Translations under genes and position numbers: made by a program
Source of the DNA: Blastopirellula marina
Lineage (GTDB): Bacteria > Planctomycetota > Planctomycetia > Pirellulales > Pirellulaceae
Direction: 5' to 3'
Assembly (NCBI RefSeq): GCF_002967765.1
Contig: NZ_PUHY01000004.1
Coordinates: 372,001-436,000 of the forward strand
DNA length: 64,000 nt
The notes under the pieces: generated by a model
Told to the model about the DNA's origin: nothing
Seen by the model: only the letters and a program-made list of their open reading frames with translations
The model's database searches: none
In this document: piece after piece, positions 7,995-17,781 of the stretch
Layout of the letters: each line of letters starts with the position of its first letter
Position numbering within the stretch: position 1 is the stretch's first letter

Positions 7995-10900
7995 ATGGTC
8001 AAGAAAATAGTCGACACAGAGAAGACGCTCTCACAGTCTGGGCATCATCTGGCGGTCGAACTGCAGCAACAATACGAGATTACAGCGTCGAGCGAGGACT
8101 CAGCCTTCGAGCGTACGCTGTGGGGTGTCGATCGGACCAGCGATGAAGCCGTAGTGATCAAAGCGATTCGTCTCGATTCGGTCACGCGTGGGGCCAATGC
8201 ACGCATGGAGTTCGAGGCCAGCGTCCGAGAAGAGCACTGGAACGACCAACTCACTCCCGTGCGGAAGTTTGCCCGCTCGGATGAAGAGTTCTTCATTGTT
8301 ATGCCGTGGATGAAAGAAGCCACGCTCAGTCAGCTGCTTACCGACAAGCCACTCTCAATTCCTGAGACGATCAAGCTTGGCAAGGACCTGTTTACGGCGC
8401 TTGATTGGATGCATCGTCGTGGCGCCCTTCATCGCGATGTGATTCCGTCCAATCTGTACGTTAAAACGGCCAGTACCGATCACAATCGAGTGACTGGGGC
8501 AGTCCTCGGCGGATTTGGAACGATCAAACGCTTCCACCCCGATCAGTTGTTCGGCGAACGCGAGTGCGAAACGGTGTCGTATATGTCGCCGGAAGAAGCT
8601 GGTTCGATCGACACCGACGTCGGCCCTCCCTCCGACTTGTACGCTGCCGGCATCGTTCTGTTTCGTTGCCTGGCGGGGCGACTACCATTTCAAGGACAAG
8701 GTGCTGGAGCGATTCTGTTCGAGCACCTTACAGCACCTGTTCCCGAACTACCTAGTATCAATCCTGAAGTCGGGTTGGAACTGGACGAGCTGGTGCAACG
8801 TCTATTGCGGAAAGATCCCCACGATCGCTATCAATTGGCCAGCGCGGTCGTCGAAGACTTGCTCGCCATAGAAGAGACGCTTGAGTCCGGCGCGACCGGG
8901 AAGCACGTCGCGATTGGTGCAACCGACCGACGATGTACCCTGACCGAACCCGCGTTCGTGGCGCGTGACGCGGAGTTGGCCGAACTCAACAACTTCGTGC
9001 TAGAGGCCCGCCTGGGGCATGGCAGTGTCATGCTTGTCGAAGGGGAGTCAGGTAGCGGTAAAAGTCGGCTTCTGGTCGAATCGGTCCGCCAAGCTCGTCG
9101 GAACGGAATTTGGGTGTTGCGTGGGCAGGCAACGACCAATGTCGGTCAGCGGCCTTTCCGAATGCTGGAGGGGATTGTCGATGGATTCCTCTCGGTCGTT
9201 CAAAAAGACACGGAACTGGCCGAACGCGTCAAAGAACGTGTCGGAGATATGGCCGACGCCCTGATTGCTGCGTTGCCAACGCTGAGCGGCGCGATCGGCA
9301 CGACTCAAGGCATGATCGAGCAATCGCCGGCCGCATTCGGCGAAAACCGGACGATCGAATCGTTAATTCGCTTCCTCGGTGCACTGGGAAGTCCTGAACG
9401 CCCTGCCCTTGTGATTCTAGACGACTGCCAATGGGCCGATACCCTGACGTACACGCTCATTCGCCGATGGCATACGCAACCGCGCGACTTCAAACGCTAC
9501 TCGACCATTACCTGTTCGTTTCGTTCGGAAGAGGTTGAGGAACACCACGCACTGCGAGCGATTCCGAACTGTTCGAGCATCCGTCTAAATCCGATGCGGA
9601 CCGACGAGATTCGCCAACTCGCCGAATCGATGGCGGGTACGCTTCCTGGCGAAGCAATCGAAGTCGTGACCCGTCTGGCTGGCGGTAGTCCTTTCATGGC
9701 CTCGGCGGTCTTACGGGGGCTTGTTGAATCTGGCGCATTGGAAGTTGTTGACGGAGCTTGGCAAGTCGATCCTCAATCGATGGGGGATCTTCAGTCGTCG
9801 CAAGAGGCGGCTTCCTTCCTGACGCGGCGTATTGAGATGCTGCCGGAAGATACGCTCAATCTTCTTTCTGTGGGCGCGCTGATTGGCAAGGAATTTAGCC
9901 TCGATATCGCGGCCTCGTTGACCAGCATGTCGATATCCGAAGCGGTGTCGGCACTCCTGCATGCTCGTGATCGCAGTTTAATTTGGGAGCGTGCCAATGG
10001 GGGGCAGTTCGTCTTTGTGCACGACAAAATCCGCAGTTCGCTGCTCGATCGACTAGATCGTGAAGAGCAGAAAGAATTGCACTTGCGTGCCGCTCTGCAT
10101 TTGCAGGAACACAGCCCGGCCCGCGTTTCGGAGATAGCGTATCACCTGGACGAAGCCGGTGCCGCAGAAACCGCGATGGGCTACGCACTGCAGGCCGCCG
10201 AACAAGCTCGCCGACAATTCTCATTAGAAGTTGCCGAACGACAATACCGCATTGCTCAGCGCGGTGCCGTTCGTCAATCCAAAGCGATTCGCTTTCGGAT
10301 TGCCGAGGGATTAGGCGACTCGTTGATGCTCCGAGGGCAATACGCAGAAGCTGCACCGCAATTTGCTGAAGCAGCCGAGCTTGCGGAGGGAGATTTGGAT
10401 CGCGCGAAGATCCAAAGCAAGGTCGCTGAGTTACTTTTTAAACGTGGCGACATGGAGCAAGCGACCAACGAGTACGAAACGGCTCTAAGGACGCTGGGTT
10501 GCACCTTTCCGAGCAATCGCGTGATGCAGGTCATCTTGTTGATTTGGGAAGCGTGGAAACAAGTCCTCCATACCTGTTTTCCAAAAACCTTCATGCATCG
10601 GCAAGGGCGTCCGCCGAGTGAATCGGAACGCCTCGCCATTAGCTTATACAGTTTGTTGACGCACGGCTGTTGGTATTGTCGAAGCAAGCTGGAATGTTTG
10701 CTGGCGCATCTTTGCGCATTGAACTTAGCGGAGCGATTTAGTCCTAGTCCCGAACTGGCTCAGGCTTATTCGGAACACGCGCCGGTTGCGTGTTTGATTC
10801 CTATGTTCGAGCGGGCAATTGACTATTCGCATCGCTCGCTGGAGCTACGTCGTGGTTTCAACGATGTGTGGGGACAAGGTCAATCGTTAAGCTATTACAG

Positions 10901-13900
10901 CTGTGCCCTTTATGCCGCGGGTAAATATCGCGAATGCATCGAAAAAGGACGTGAGGCCGTTCGGCTATTGGAACGGACCGGTGACTACTGGATGGTCCAT
11001 ATTGCTCGGTATCAGGTCGCGGCATCGATGTATCACCTCGGCGACTTTAAGGGTGCCTTAGCCGAGGCCCGAATCAACCATCGCTCTGGGATCGAACTAG
11101 GTGACGAACAGGCATCCGGAATCAACCTCGATGTTTGGGTTCGCGCGACTCAAGGGGCAATCCCTGATCAGATTCTGGAACGAGAACTCAAGCGTGATCG
11201 ACAAGACGCCCAAGGAAAAACGCAAATCTTGTTTGCCGTCGGTGTTCGAGACTTATATCAAGGCAAGATAGAGTCGGCCGTCGAAAACCTGCAGCAAGCG
11301 GTCGAACAGGCAAGAATAGCCGGGATCAATAATTCGTACACGGTTCCCCCTTTGACTTGGCTTGCGACCGCCTATCGCAAACAAGCAGAAGCTACGCCAC
11401 TGCACGCACCTCTGCAACGTGAAAAGCTACTGCAAGCCGCGGAACGGACCGCCAAGAAGGCAATTCGAGTTTCCGCGGTCAGCCCGCATGATCGCTCGAG
11501 ATCGTATCGCGAACTCGCCCTGGTCGCTGCAATGCAGGGTAGCTATCCAGTGGCTCGCAAATGGTTCGACAGAAGCTTGGAGTCTGCCGAAAAGCTCCAT
11601 GATATTTTCGAGCAAGCATTAACACTCCAGCATCGATCCCAAGTGGGTATCTGTGCGAATTGGCCGGATGTCGAAGCAGACGAACGCAAGTCACGTCGAT
11701 TAATGGATGAGTTGACGATCGATGAAGAATCTCGTGGAAATTCCCAGGAAGGTCAACTCGGCACGCTCTCTCTCGTCGATCGTTTCGATACGATCCTGCA
11801 CGTCGGTCGAAAGATTGCTGGAGCACTCTCAACGGACAAGATCTACGAAGAATCATGCGCGGGGGCGAGTCGGTTACTACGCGGCGAGAATAGTTGGTTA
11901 CTCGAGTTCGATCGAAATGAAGAAGATGCATCACCGACGGTGATTGTCGGGCCAAGTGACATTACCTTCGACGAAACCAACATGCGGCGAGCAACCCAAG
12001 CCGGACGAGCGATGTCGTTCCTGGAGGTCGGCAGTGGAAACAGCTTGACGCATGACGCCGGCACGCCTCGATCCGCGATTTACATTCCAATTTCCGTGCG
12101 TAATCGCCTGACCGCATGCATCTATGTGACTCATTCTCAACTCGTTGGATTGTTTGGGAAGGACGAAGAGCGACTTGCTGACTTCGTGGGAACGATTGCT
12201 GGGGCAGCCCTTGAAAACGCTCAAGGTTTCTTGGAACTTACCCAGCTCAATACAACGCTTGAGCAGCGTATTGCAGAACGAACGGCTGCCGCCGAGTCGC
12301 GCGCAACCGACTTGGCTCGTTCTAACATGGAATTGGAGCGAACGGCCAAAGAACTACGCTCGACCGAAGAGCAATTACGTGTGGCGAAGGTGACCGCGGA
12401 AACGGCCAACGAAGCGAAGAGCCGCTTCCTGGCAACCATGAGCCACGAAATTCGGACGCCGCTTAACGGAATTCTCGGCATGACCGAACTTGCTCTACGG
12501 ACAGAGTTGACCTCGCAACAGCGGAACTGCTTGACAGTTATCAATCAATCGGGCGAAGGGTTATTGGGGCTGTTGAACGATATTCTCGATATCTCAAAGA
12601 TCGAGGCTGGCAAGATGCAGCTCGAATGCATCAGCATGGCGCCCCAGGCCGTGATTGGTTCCGCTGTCCGATTGTTGGCAGTCAACGCTGCGAATAAGGG
12701 AATCGAACTTCTGTATCGGATCGATAAAAACGTGCCTGCTCAGATTCACAGTGACCCGTGCCGCATGCGGCAAGTGGTGATGAATCTGGTCGGGAATGCG
12801 ATCAAATTCACGGAGCAAGGAGAAGTGTTTGTCGACATGTCGTTCGAGCGAACGGTGGACGGACCACAGCTTCATGTTGCTATTCGCGATACGGGACCAG
12901 GCATACCTGAAGGAAAGCAAGCAGCGATATTCGAGTCGTTTGAGCAAAGCGATAGCTCGACCACACGGCGTTACGGTGGAACCGGATTAGGTCTTGCGAT
13001 TTCGACTCAGATCGTAGCCCTAATGGAAGGTCGCTTGTGGGTGGAAAGTCAAGTCGACCAGGGAAGCACCTTCCATTTCACGGTGCCCTTGAAATCGCAA
13101 GAGCTGTTAACCGACGAAGCGACGGCAGAGCCACTCGCAGGACGACGCATTCAATTAGTGACCGAGCGTGAGTCTTCGCGATACCTCTACCAAGAGATCG
13201 TCGAGAATGCTGGTGCTCAGTGCGAGTGTGTCACTCTAGAGCAAGCGACCGCGTCGCTCGGCCAGTTGGCTCATACCAAGCAGGAGGATCGTCCTCTTTT
13301 GTTGATCGATTGGGAGATCGATTCGATCCAATTGCCACGCTGGTTTGCAGAAGGAAACGTTGAAGACCTACAACGTGCTCCACACGTGATTTTACTCCCG
13401 GCCATCGGCACACCTGCTGGCATCGAGGTGGGGACACCATCCACGCTTACCAAACCTGCGTCCAACTCCGAGTTGATTGACGCGATCTGCGCCGTCTATG
13501 AAACCGTCACCGATGATCCAGCCGAACAGTTGCTAAAAGAGGCTGCCGATCAGCGGGCATTGCATGTCTTGCTGGCCGACGATGCCCCAGTTAACCAGGA
13601 AGTGGCCAAGGGCATTCTGGAGCTGTTCGGTCATACCTGTCAGGTAGCAGGAACCGGCAAAGAAGCCCTCGATCTCTATCAGCAAGGCGCGTTCGACGTC
13701 GTGCTGATGGACTTGGAAATGCCTGAAATGGACGGTACCCAGGCAACCTACGCTATCCGAAAATGGGAAGAAGAAAACGGACGCCGAACACCCATTGTCG
13801 CCATGACCGCCCACGCAATCAGTGGCGTGCGCGAACAGTGTTTGGCGGCTGGGATGGATCACTACTTGTGCAAACCGATCCAGCCAGAGTTACTCAAGCA

Positions 13901-13949
13901 ACTGCTGGACGATGTTTCGTCGTCGAATTCGGTTTGGACAGCTTCGTGA
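7995..13949 (+). CDS. Giant hybrid kinase: Ser/Thr-kinase-like, AAA ATPase, GAF, HisKA, HATPase, REC-like, REC
   Basis: A 1984-residue multi-domain signalling protein. Residues about 20-290 resemble a PknB-type kinase with K in VVIKAI and HRD at 146-148, but the DFG motif is GFG (173-175) and the HRDxKxxN lysine is Ile, so catalysis is doubtful. An AAA/STAND-type ATPase follows with Walker A GESGSGKS (350-357) and Walker [11 protein letters not shown]. Helical TPR-like repeats fill roughly 640-1250. Then come GAF (about 1260-1410), a coiled coil, HisKA with H1484 ([12 protein letters not shown]), HATPase ([18 protein letters not shown]), a degenerate receiver (about 1710-1835) and a full receiver with D1906 ([13 protein letters not shown]) and CKP lysine. 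No transmembrane segment is visible, so it is cytosolic. It resembles the multi-kinases of cyanobacteria. No Hpt is fused, so phosphate probably passes to a separate Hpt. Confidence 0.92.
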   Translation: MVKKIVDTEKTLSQSGHHLAVELQQQYEITASSEDSAFERTLWGVDRTSDEAVVIKAIRLDSVTRGANARMEFEASVREEHWNDQLTPVRKFARSDEEFFIVMPWMKEATLSQLLTDKPLSIPETIKLGKDLFTALDWMHRRGALHRDVIPSNLYVKTASTDHNRVTGAVLGGFGTIKRFHPDQLFGERECETVSYMSPEEAGSIDTDVGPPSDLYAAGIVLFRCLAGRLPFQGQGAGAILFEHLTAPVPELPSINPEVGLELDELVQRLLRKDPHDRYQLASAVVEDLLAIEETLESGATGKHVAIGATDRRCTLTEPAFVARDAELAELNNFVLEARLGHGSVMLVEGESGSGKSRLLVESVRQARRNGIWVLRGQATTNVGQRPFRMLEGIVDGFLSVVQKDTELAERVKERVGDMADALIAALPTLSGAIGTTQGMIEQSPAAFGENRTIESLIRFLGALGSPERPALVILDDCQWADTLTYTLIRRWHTQPRDFKRYSTITCSFRSEEVEEHHALRAIPNCSSIRLNPMRTDEIRQLAESMAGTLPGEAIEVVTRLAGGSPFMASAVLRGLVESGALEVVDGAWQVDPQSMGDLQSSQEAASFLTRRIEMLPEDTLNLLSVGALIGKEFSLDIAASLTSMSISEAVSALLHARDRSLIWERANGGQFVFVHDKIRSSLLDRLDREEQKELHLRAALHLQEHSPARVSEIAYHLDEAGAAETAMGYALQAAEQARRQFSLEVAERQYRIAQRGAVRQSKAIRFRIAEGLGDSLMLRGQYAEAAPQFAEAAELAEGDLDRAKIQSKVAELLFKRGDMEQATNEYETALRTLGCTFPSNRVMQVILLIWEAWKQVLHTCFPKTFMHRQGRPPSESERLAISLYSLLTHGCWYCRSKLECLLAHLCALNLAERFSPSPELAQAYSEHAPVACLIPMFERAIDYSHRSLELRRGFNDVWGQGQSLSYYSCALYAAGKYRECIEKGREAVRLLERTGDYWMVHIARYQVAASMYHLGDFKGALAEARINHRSGIELGDEQASGINLDVWVRATQGAIPDQILERELKRDRQDAQGKTQILFAVGVRDLYQGKIESAVENLQQAVEQARIAGINNSYTVPPLTWLATAYRKQAEATPLHAPLQREKLLQAAERTAKKAIRVSAVSPHDRSRSYRELALVAAMQGSYPVARKWFDRSLESAEKLHDIFEQALTLQHRSQVGICANWPDVEADERKSRRLMDELTIDEESRGNSQEGQLGTLSLVDRFDTILHVGRKIAGALSTDKIYEESCAGASRLLRGENSWLLEFDRNEEDASPTVIVGPSDITFDETNMRRATQAGRAMSFLEVGSGNSLTHDAGTPRSAIYIPISVRNRLTACIYVTHSQLVGLFGKDEERLADFVGTIAGAALENAQGFLELTQLNTTLEQRIAERTAAAESRATDLARSNMELERTAKELRSTEEQLRVAKVTAETANEAKSRFLATMSHEIRTPLNGILGMTELALRTELTSQQRNCLTVINQSGEGLLGLLNDILDISKIEAGKMQLECISMAPQAVIGSAVRLLAVNAANKGIELLYRIDKNVPAQIHSDPCRMRQVVMNLVGNAIKFTEQGEVFVDMSFERTVDGPQLHVAIRDTGPGIPEGKQAAIFESFEQSDSSTTRRYGGTGLGLAISTQIVALMEGRLWVESQVDQGSTFHFTVPLKSQELLTDEATAEPLAGRRIQLVTERESSRYLYQEIVENAGAQCECVTLEQATASLGQLAHTKQEDRPLLLIDWEIDSIQLPRWFAEGNVEDLQRAPHVILLPAIGTPAGIEVGTPSTLTKPASNSELIDAICAVYETVTDDPAEQLLKEAADQRALHVLLADDAPVNQEVAKGILELFGHTCQVAGTGKEALDLYQQGAFDVVLMDLEMPEMDGTQATYAIRKWEEENGRRTPIVAMTAHAISGVREQCLAAGMDHYLCKPIQPELLKQLLDDVSSSNSVWTAS

Positions 13950-13952
13950 TTC

Positions 13953-15395
13953 TTACGTCATGATTTCCTTGACTACGCGAGCAGGCTCGACACCGGTCAG
14001 TCGCATGTCGAGTCCCTGAAACTTCACGCTCAGATGCTCGGGACTAATGCCCAGCATATGCAGCATGGTCGCGTGAAGATCTCGGACGTGAACAACATTC
14101 TCGACCGAGTTGTAACCCAGGTCGTCGGTCGCTCCATAGGTGAGGCCACCTTTCACCGGACCACCAGCGAGCCACATGCTGAAACCCTTGATATGGTGAT
14201 CGCGACCGACGTTCCCTTTATTCGACTGCGACATCGGTGTACGACCGAACTCACCACCCCAAATGATCAGGGTGTCTTCCAACATTCCACGTTGTTTCAA
14301 GTCAGTCAGTAAGGCATACGTCGGCTTGTCGGTCAGGTTGCAACAGACGTCCATGTACTGTGCTAAACCGTTGTGGTGATCCCAGCCGCGATGATAGAGG
14401 TGAATGAAGCGAACGCCACGTTCAGCAAGTCGTCGAGCAAGCAAGCAGTTCGAGGCATACGATCCGTCTCCTGGCTTGGCTCCGTACATATCGAGAATAT
14501 GCTGAGGTTCGTCCGACATATCGGTCAGCTCTGGCACCGACATCTGCATACGGAAAGCCATCTCGTAAGCGGCTATTCGGTTCGCAATTTCTGGATCGCC
14601 AATCGCATTCTGATGATGACGGTTCAAATCGCCGATTGCATCAACCAAGTGACGCTGCTGACCAACACCAACACCGTTCGGGCTGCGAACGTAGTTCACG
14701 GGATCACCGGTCGAGCTGAACTGCACGCCTTGATAGCGACTCGGCAGGAATCCACTTCCCCATTGTCGGGCGGCGATCGGTTGAGGGTTTCGACCACCTA
14801 CGCTCGATAGGACCACGAAGCCTGGTAGTTCATCGGTTTCGCTGCCGATGCCATAGTTCACCCAGGCACCCATCGACGGGCGACCGCTAATCACCGTGCC
14901 CGTGTTCATGAACGTGTGAGCCGGGTCATGATTGATCTGCTCGGTAACAAGCGAACGAACGATGCAGATGTCGTCCGCCATCTTCGCGTGCCACGGCAAG
15001 TAGTCACTGATCTCTTGGCCACTTTGGCCATACTTCTTGAACTTGGTAATCGATCCTAGGCACTTCAATTCCTTGCCTTGAAGCTGCGCGATCGGCTGCC
15101 CATCGGTATACGAGGACGGAACTGGCTTGCCATCCATCTTCGACAAGATTGGTTTGTTGTCGAAAGTCTCCAAATGGGACGGGCCACCTGCCATGCACAG
15201 GAAGATGACACGCTTGACCTTCTGGGGCAGGTCGGGAAATTGAGGCTGACCTGGCACGCCTCGAGGTTGGTCGCCCGTTTTGGCCGCTTGTCCGTCACTT
15301 GCTAAAAGAGAGGACAACGCAGCCGAGCCAAGTCCAACGCCGGATCGGGTGAGAAACGTGCGACGATTAAGTTGCATCGGATGAAAGTTAGACAT
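13953..15395 (-). CDS. DUF1501 Tat-exported sulfatase-fold protein
   Basis: A 480-residue planctomycete DUF1501 protein. The N-terminus has a twin-arginine signal (LNRRTFLTRSGVGLGSAALSSLLA). The body shows the family hallmarks RVIFLCMAGGPSHLETFD, then LIIWGGEFGRTP and GRDHH, which resemble the metal-binding layout of alkaline-phosphatase/sulfatase-fold proteins. Its biochemical role is not established. It is the last gene of a minus-strand set (ECF sigma, FecR/LamG, PSD1 cytochrome, DUF1501) and begins 14 nt after the PSD1 gene ends. DUF1501 and PSD1 genes are paired very often in planctomycetes, suggesting one exported complex. Confidence 0.93.
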   Translation of the reverse strand: MSNFHPMQLNRRTFLTRSGVGLGSAALSSLLASDGQAAKTGDQPRGVPGQPQFPDLPQKVKRVIFLCMAGGPSHLETFDNKPILSKMDGKPVPSSYTDGQPIAQLQGKELKCLGSITKFKKYGQSGQEISDYLPWHAKMADDICIVRSLVTEQINHDPAHTFMNTGTVISGRPSMGAWVNYGIGSETDELPGFVVLSSVGGRNPQPIAARQWGSGFLPSRYQGVQFSSTGDPVNYVRSPNGVGVGQQRHLVDAIGDLNRHHQNAIGDPEIANRIAAYEMAFRMQMSVPELTDMSDEPQHILDMYGAKPGDGSYASNCLLARRLAERGVRFIHLYHRGWDHHNGLAQYMDVCCNLTDKPTYALLTDLKQRGMLEDTLIIWGGEFGRTPMSQSNKGNVGRDHHIKGFSMWLAGGPVKGGLTYGATDDLGYNSVENVVHVRDLHATMLHMLGISPEHLSVKFQGLDMRLTGVEPARVVKEIMT

Positions 15396-15409
15396 GTCTG
15401 CCCCGTTTC

Positions 15410-17752
15410 TTAATTGCGAGTGATGAATTCGTCGAGATTGAAGATGACACGCGCCACCTGAGTCCAGGCAGCGAGTTCGGCAAGTTCCAAGGTGTCGTCG
15501 GTTGGTTTCAAACCGATCGCAAGTAACTTGGCAGCCGCCGCCGGATCTTTCTCATAAATCTGGCGGTTCTCATTCAAGATTTGTGTCAGGATTTGCTTCT
15601 CCGCTTCGTCTGGTTCTCGGGAAAGAGCCAGTTTGTAAGCGACGTCGAAGCGAGATTGGTCGTTGGTATCGGCCTGGGTCAAGATTCGCGAGGCAAACTC
15701 GCGGGCCGCCTCGATGTACGTCGGATCGTTCAGCAGCGCCAACGCGGCGAGCGGCGTGTTTGATGTCGGACGTTGGACCGTGCATTCTTCGCGCGTCGGA
15801 GCATCGAAGGCCATCAAGCTTGGGTGAACAAACTGGCGTTGCCAATGAACATAGACGCCTCGCCGCCACTGCTGTTCGTTCTCGTCCGCATGGTAGGTCC
15901 GTTGTGGAAAGTTTAAGTTGCGGTAATATCCCGTCGGCTGGTATGGCTTGGCACTGGGGCCGCCGTATTCCAGGTTCAGCAGTCCGCTCACCGCGAGGGC
16001 ATTATCTCGGATCATTTCCGCTGATAGCCGATGGCGAAGCTGATGGGTGTAAAGTCGGTTGTAAGGATCTTTCTCTCGGGCCTCGGCGCTGGCCTGCGAT
16101 GACTGCTGATAGGCGGCCGTCATCACCATCTCCTTGACCATGCGCTTCATATCCCAGCCATGCTCGTAGAAATCGATCGCCAGATGATCAAGCAGTTCGG
16201 GATGGACCGGTGGTTCGCCTTGGCCACCGAAGTCGCCCAGGCTCGAAGATAAACCTATGCCGTAGAACAAATACCACAAGCGGTTCACGAAGACACGTGA
16301 AGTCAATGCACCGGAACCTTGCTTGGTATCGACCAGCCAATTCGCGAGATCGAGCCGTGAAGCACGCTTGTCGTTGGTGTTAATTGAACCAAGGAACACA
16401 GGGACCGCCGGGGTAACAACAGCACCCGTTTCATCGAGCCAATTGCCACGTGGTAGAACACGCATCGTTCGTGGTTCGATCGATTCCGTCACCATCGTCA
16501 GCCGGGCCGACGCGTTCAACGCGTCGATCTGCTCTTGCAAGCGTTTTACCTCGTCCGTGGCAGACCCTTCTGGCATCTGATCGAGTTCCGCTTGAAGGCG
16601 AGTCAGTTCGGCCCGCTCTCGCTTGGACAAAACCTTGATTTCGGGAGGACGCTTCGTGGGTAACGCGTTGGTTCCCACTTTGAAGTGCTTCGCTTCATCC
16701 ACATCCGCAAAGAATGCGGCCAGCGAATAGAAATCGGTGATGGTGTAAGGATCGTACTTGTGCGAGTGGCATTGCGCGCAACCGACGGTGGCGCCCATCC
16801 AAACTTGCGAGACGTTACGAACCCGGTCGGCGGCATAAATCGCCAGGTATTCTTTCTCTTGAAGTCCACCTTCGTGCGTGGTCTGCAACAAGCGGTTGTA
16901 ACCGGAGGCGATTTTTTGATCGATCGAGCTATTAGGAATCAGGTCGCCAGCAAGCTGCTCTCGCGTGAACTGATCGAACGGCTTGTTGTCGTTAAAGGCA
17001 TCAAGAACGTAGTCGCGGTAGGGGGAAATGTTGTGATCTTGGTCACCGTGGTAACCGACCGTGTCTGCAAAGCGAACCAAGTCCAGCCAGTAAGCAGCCA
17101 TCCGTTCGCCGTAACGATCGGAAGCGAGCAGGCGATCTACCACCTTCTCGAATGCTTCCGGCGACTCGTCATTAACAAACGCTTCGACCTCTTCCGCCGT
17201 TGGGGGAAGCCCCGTCAGGTCGAAGGTCACTCGACGAATTAAGGTAACCTTGTCCGCTTTGGGCGAGGGAGCAAACCCTTCTGCCTCCATTTGAGCGAGT
17301 AGATATCGATCGATCTCGCTCTTTGCCCAATCTTGATGCGCAACTTCTGGAACGGGCGTCGACTTGGGAGGAACGTACGCCCAATGTTGTTCAAACGGGG
17401 CACCTTCTTCAATCCAACGCCGTAGCGTGGCGACTTGCTCAGGCGTAAGTTTCTTGCCCGATTCGACTGGTGGCATCCGCATGTCTTCGTCGGCAACGAT
17501 ACGGGCAAAGAATTCACTTGAGTCGACGTCGCCAGGAACGATCACGCTTTCGGTCGCGCTCTTCTGGTCGTCCAGACGTAAGTCGGCCTCACGGTGATCC
17601 GGATCAGGGCCGTGGCAATAAAAACAATTCTCGGAAAGGATCGGCCGTACGTCACGATTGTAGTCGAGCGGCTTCTCTCCCCAGGCGGGGCTGGAAACCA
17701 GCAACAGGATGCCGGTAGTCCACGAAAACGTAGATAGGGTGTGCCTACACAT
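15410..17752 (-). CDS. PSD1 (DUF1549/DUF1553) cytochrome c-like secreted protein
   Basis: A 780-residue exported protein with a Sec signal peptide (TTGILLLVSSPAWG). The planctomycete cytochrome C domain (PSCyt1) holds a CFYCHG heme-binding CxxCH motif near residue 42, followed by READLRLDD and RIVADEDMRMPP. DUF1549 follows (LIRRVTFDLTGLPPTAEEV, YGERMAAYWLDLVRFAD) with a second CxxCH in VGCAQCHSHKYDPYT. The C-terminal DUF1553 contains NRLWYLFYGIGL, FGGQGEPPVHPELLDHLA and RHRLSAEMIRDNAL. Function is unknown; linkage with DUF1501 suggests joint work in the periplasm, perhaps oxidative polysaccharide breakdown. Its gene lies 29 nt after the FecR/LamG gene. Confidence 0.93.
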   Translation of the reverse strand: MCRHTLSTFSWTTGILLLVSSPAWGEKPLDYNRDVRPILSENCFYCHGPDPDHREADLRLDDQKSATESVIVPGDVDSSEFFARIVADEDMRMPPVESGKKLTPEQVATLRRWIEEGAPFEQHWAYVPPKSTPVPEVAHQDWAKSEIDRYLLAQMEAEGFAPSPKADKVTLIRRVTFDLTGLPPTAEEVEAFVNDESPEAFEKVVDRLLASDRYGERMAAYWLDLVRFADTVGYHGDQDHNISPYRDYVLDAFNDNKPFDQFTREQLAGDLIPNSSIDQKIASGYNRLLQTTHEGGLQEKEYLAIYAADRVRNVSQVWMGATVGCAQCHSHKYDPYTITDFYSLAAFFADVDEAKHFKVGTNALPTKRPPEIKVLSKRERAELTRLQAELDQMPEGSATDEVKRLQEQIDALNASARLTMVTESIEPRTMRVLPRGNWLDETGAVVTPAVPVFLGSINTNDKRASRLDLANWLVDTKQGSGALTSRVFVNRLWYLFYGIGLSSSLGDFGGQGEPPVHPELLDHLAIDFYEHGWDMKRMVKEMVMTAAYQQSSQASAEAREKDPYNRLYTHQLRHRLSAEMIRDNALAVSGLLNLEYGGPSAKPYQPTGYYRNLNFPQRTYHADENEQQWRRGVYVHWQRQFVHPSLMAFDAPTREECTVQRPTSNTPLAALALLNDPTYIEAAREFASRILTQADTNDQSRFDVAYKLALSREPDEAEKQILTQILNENRQIYEKDPAAAAKLLAIGLKPTDDTLELAELAAWTQVARVIFNLDEFITRN

Positions 17753-17781
17753 ATGCGGGTATTGCTTTGTTATCGGTGAGA

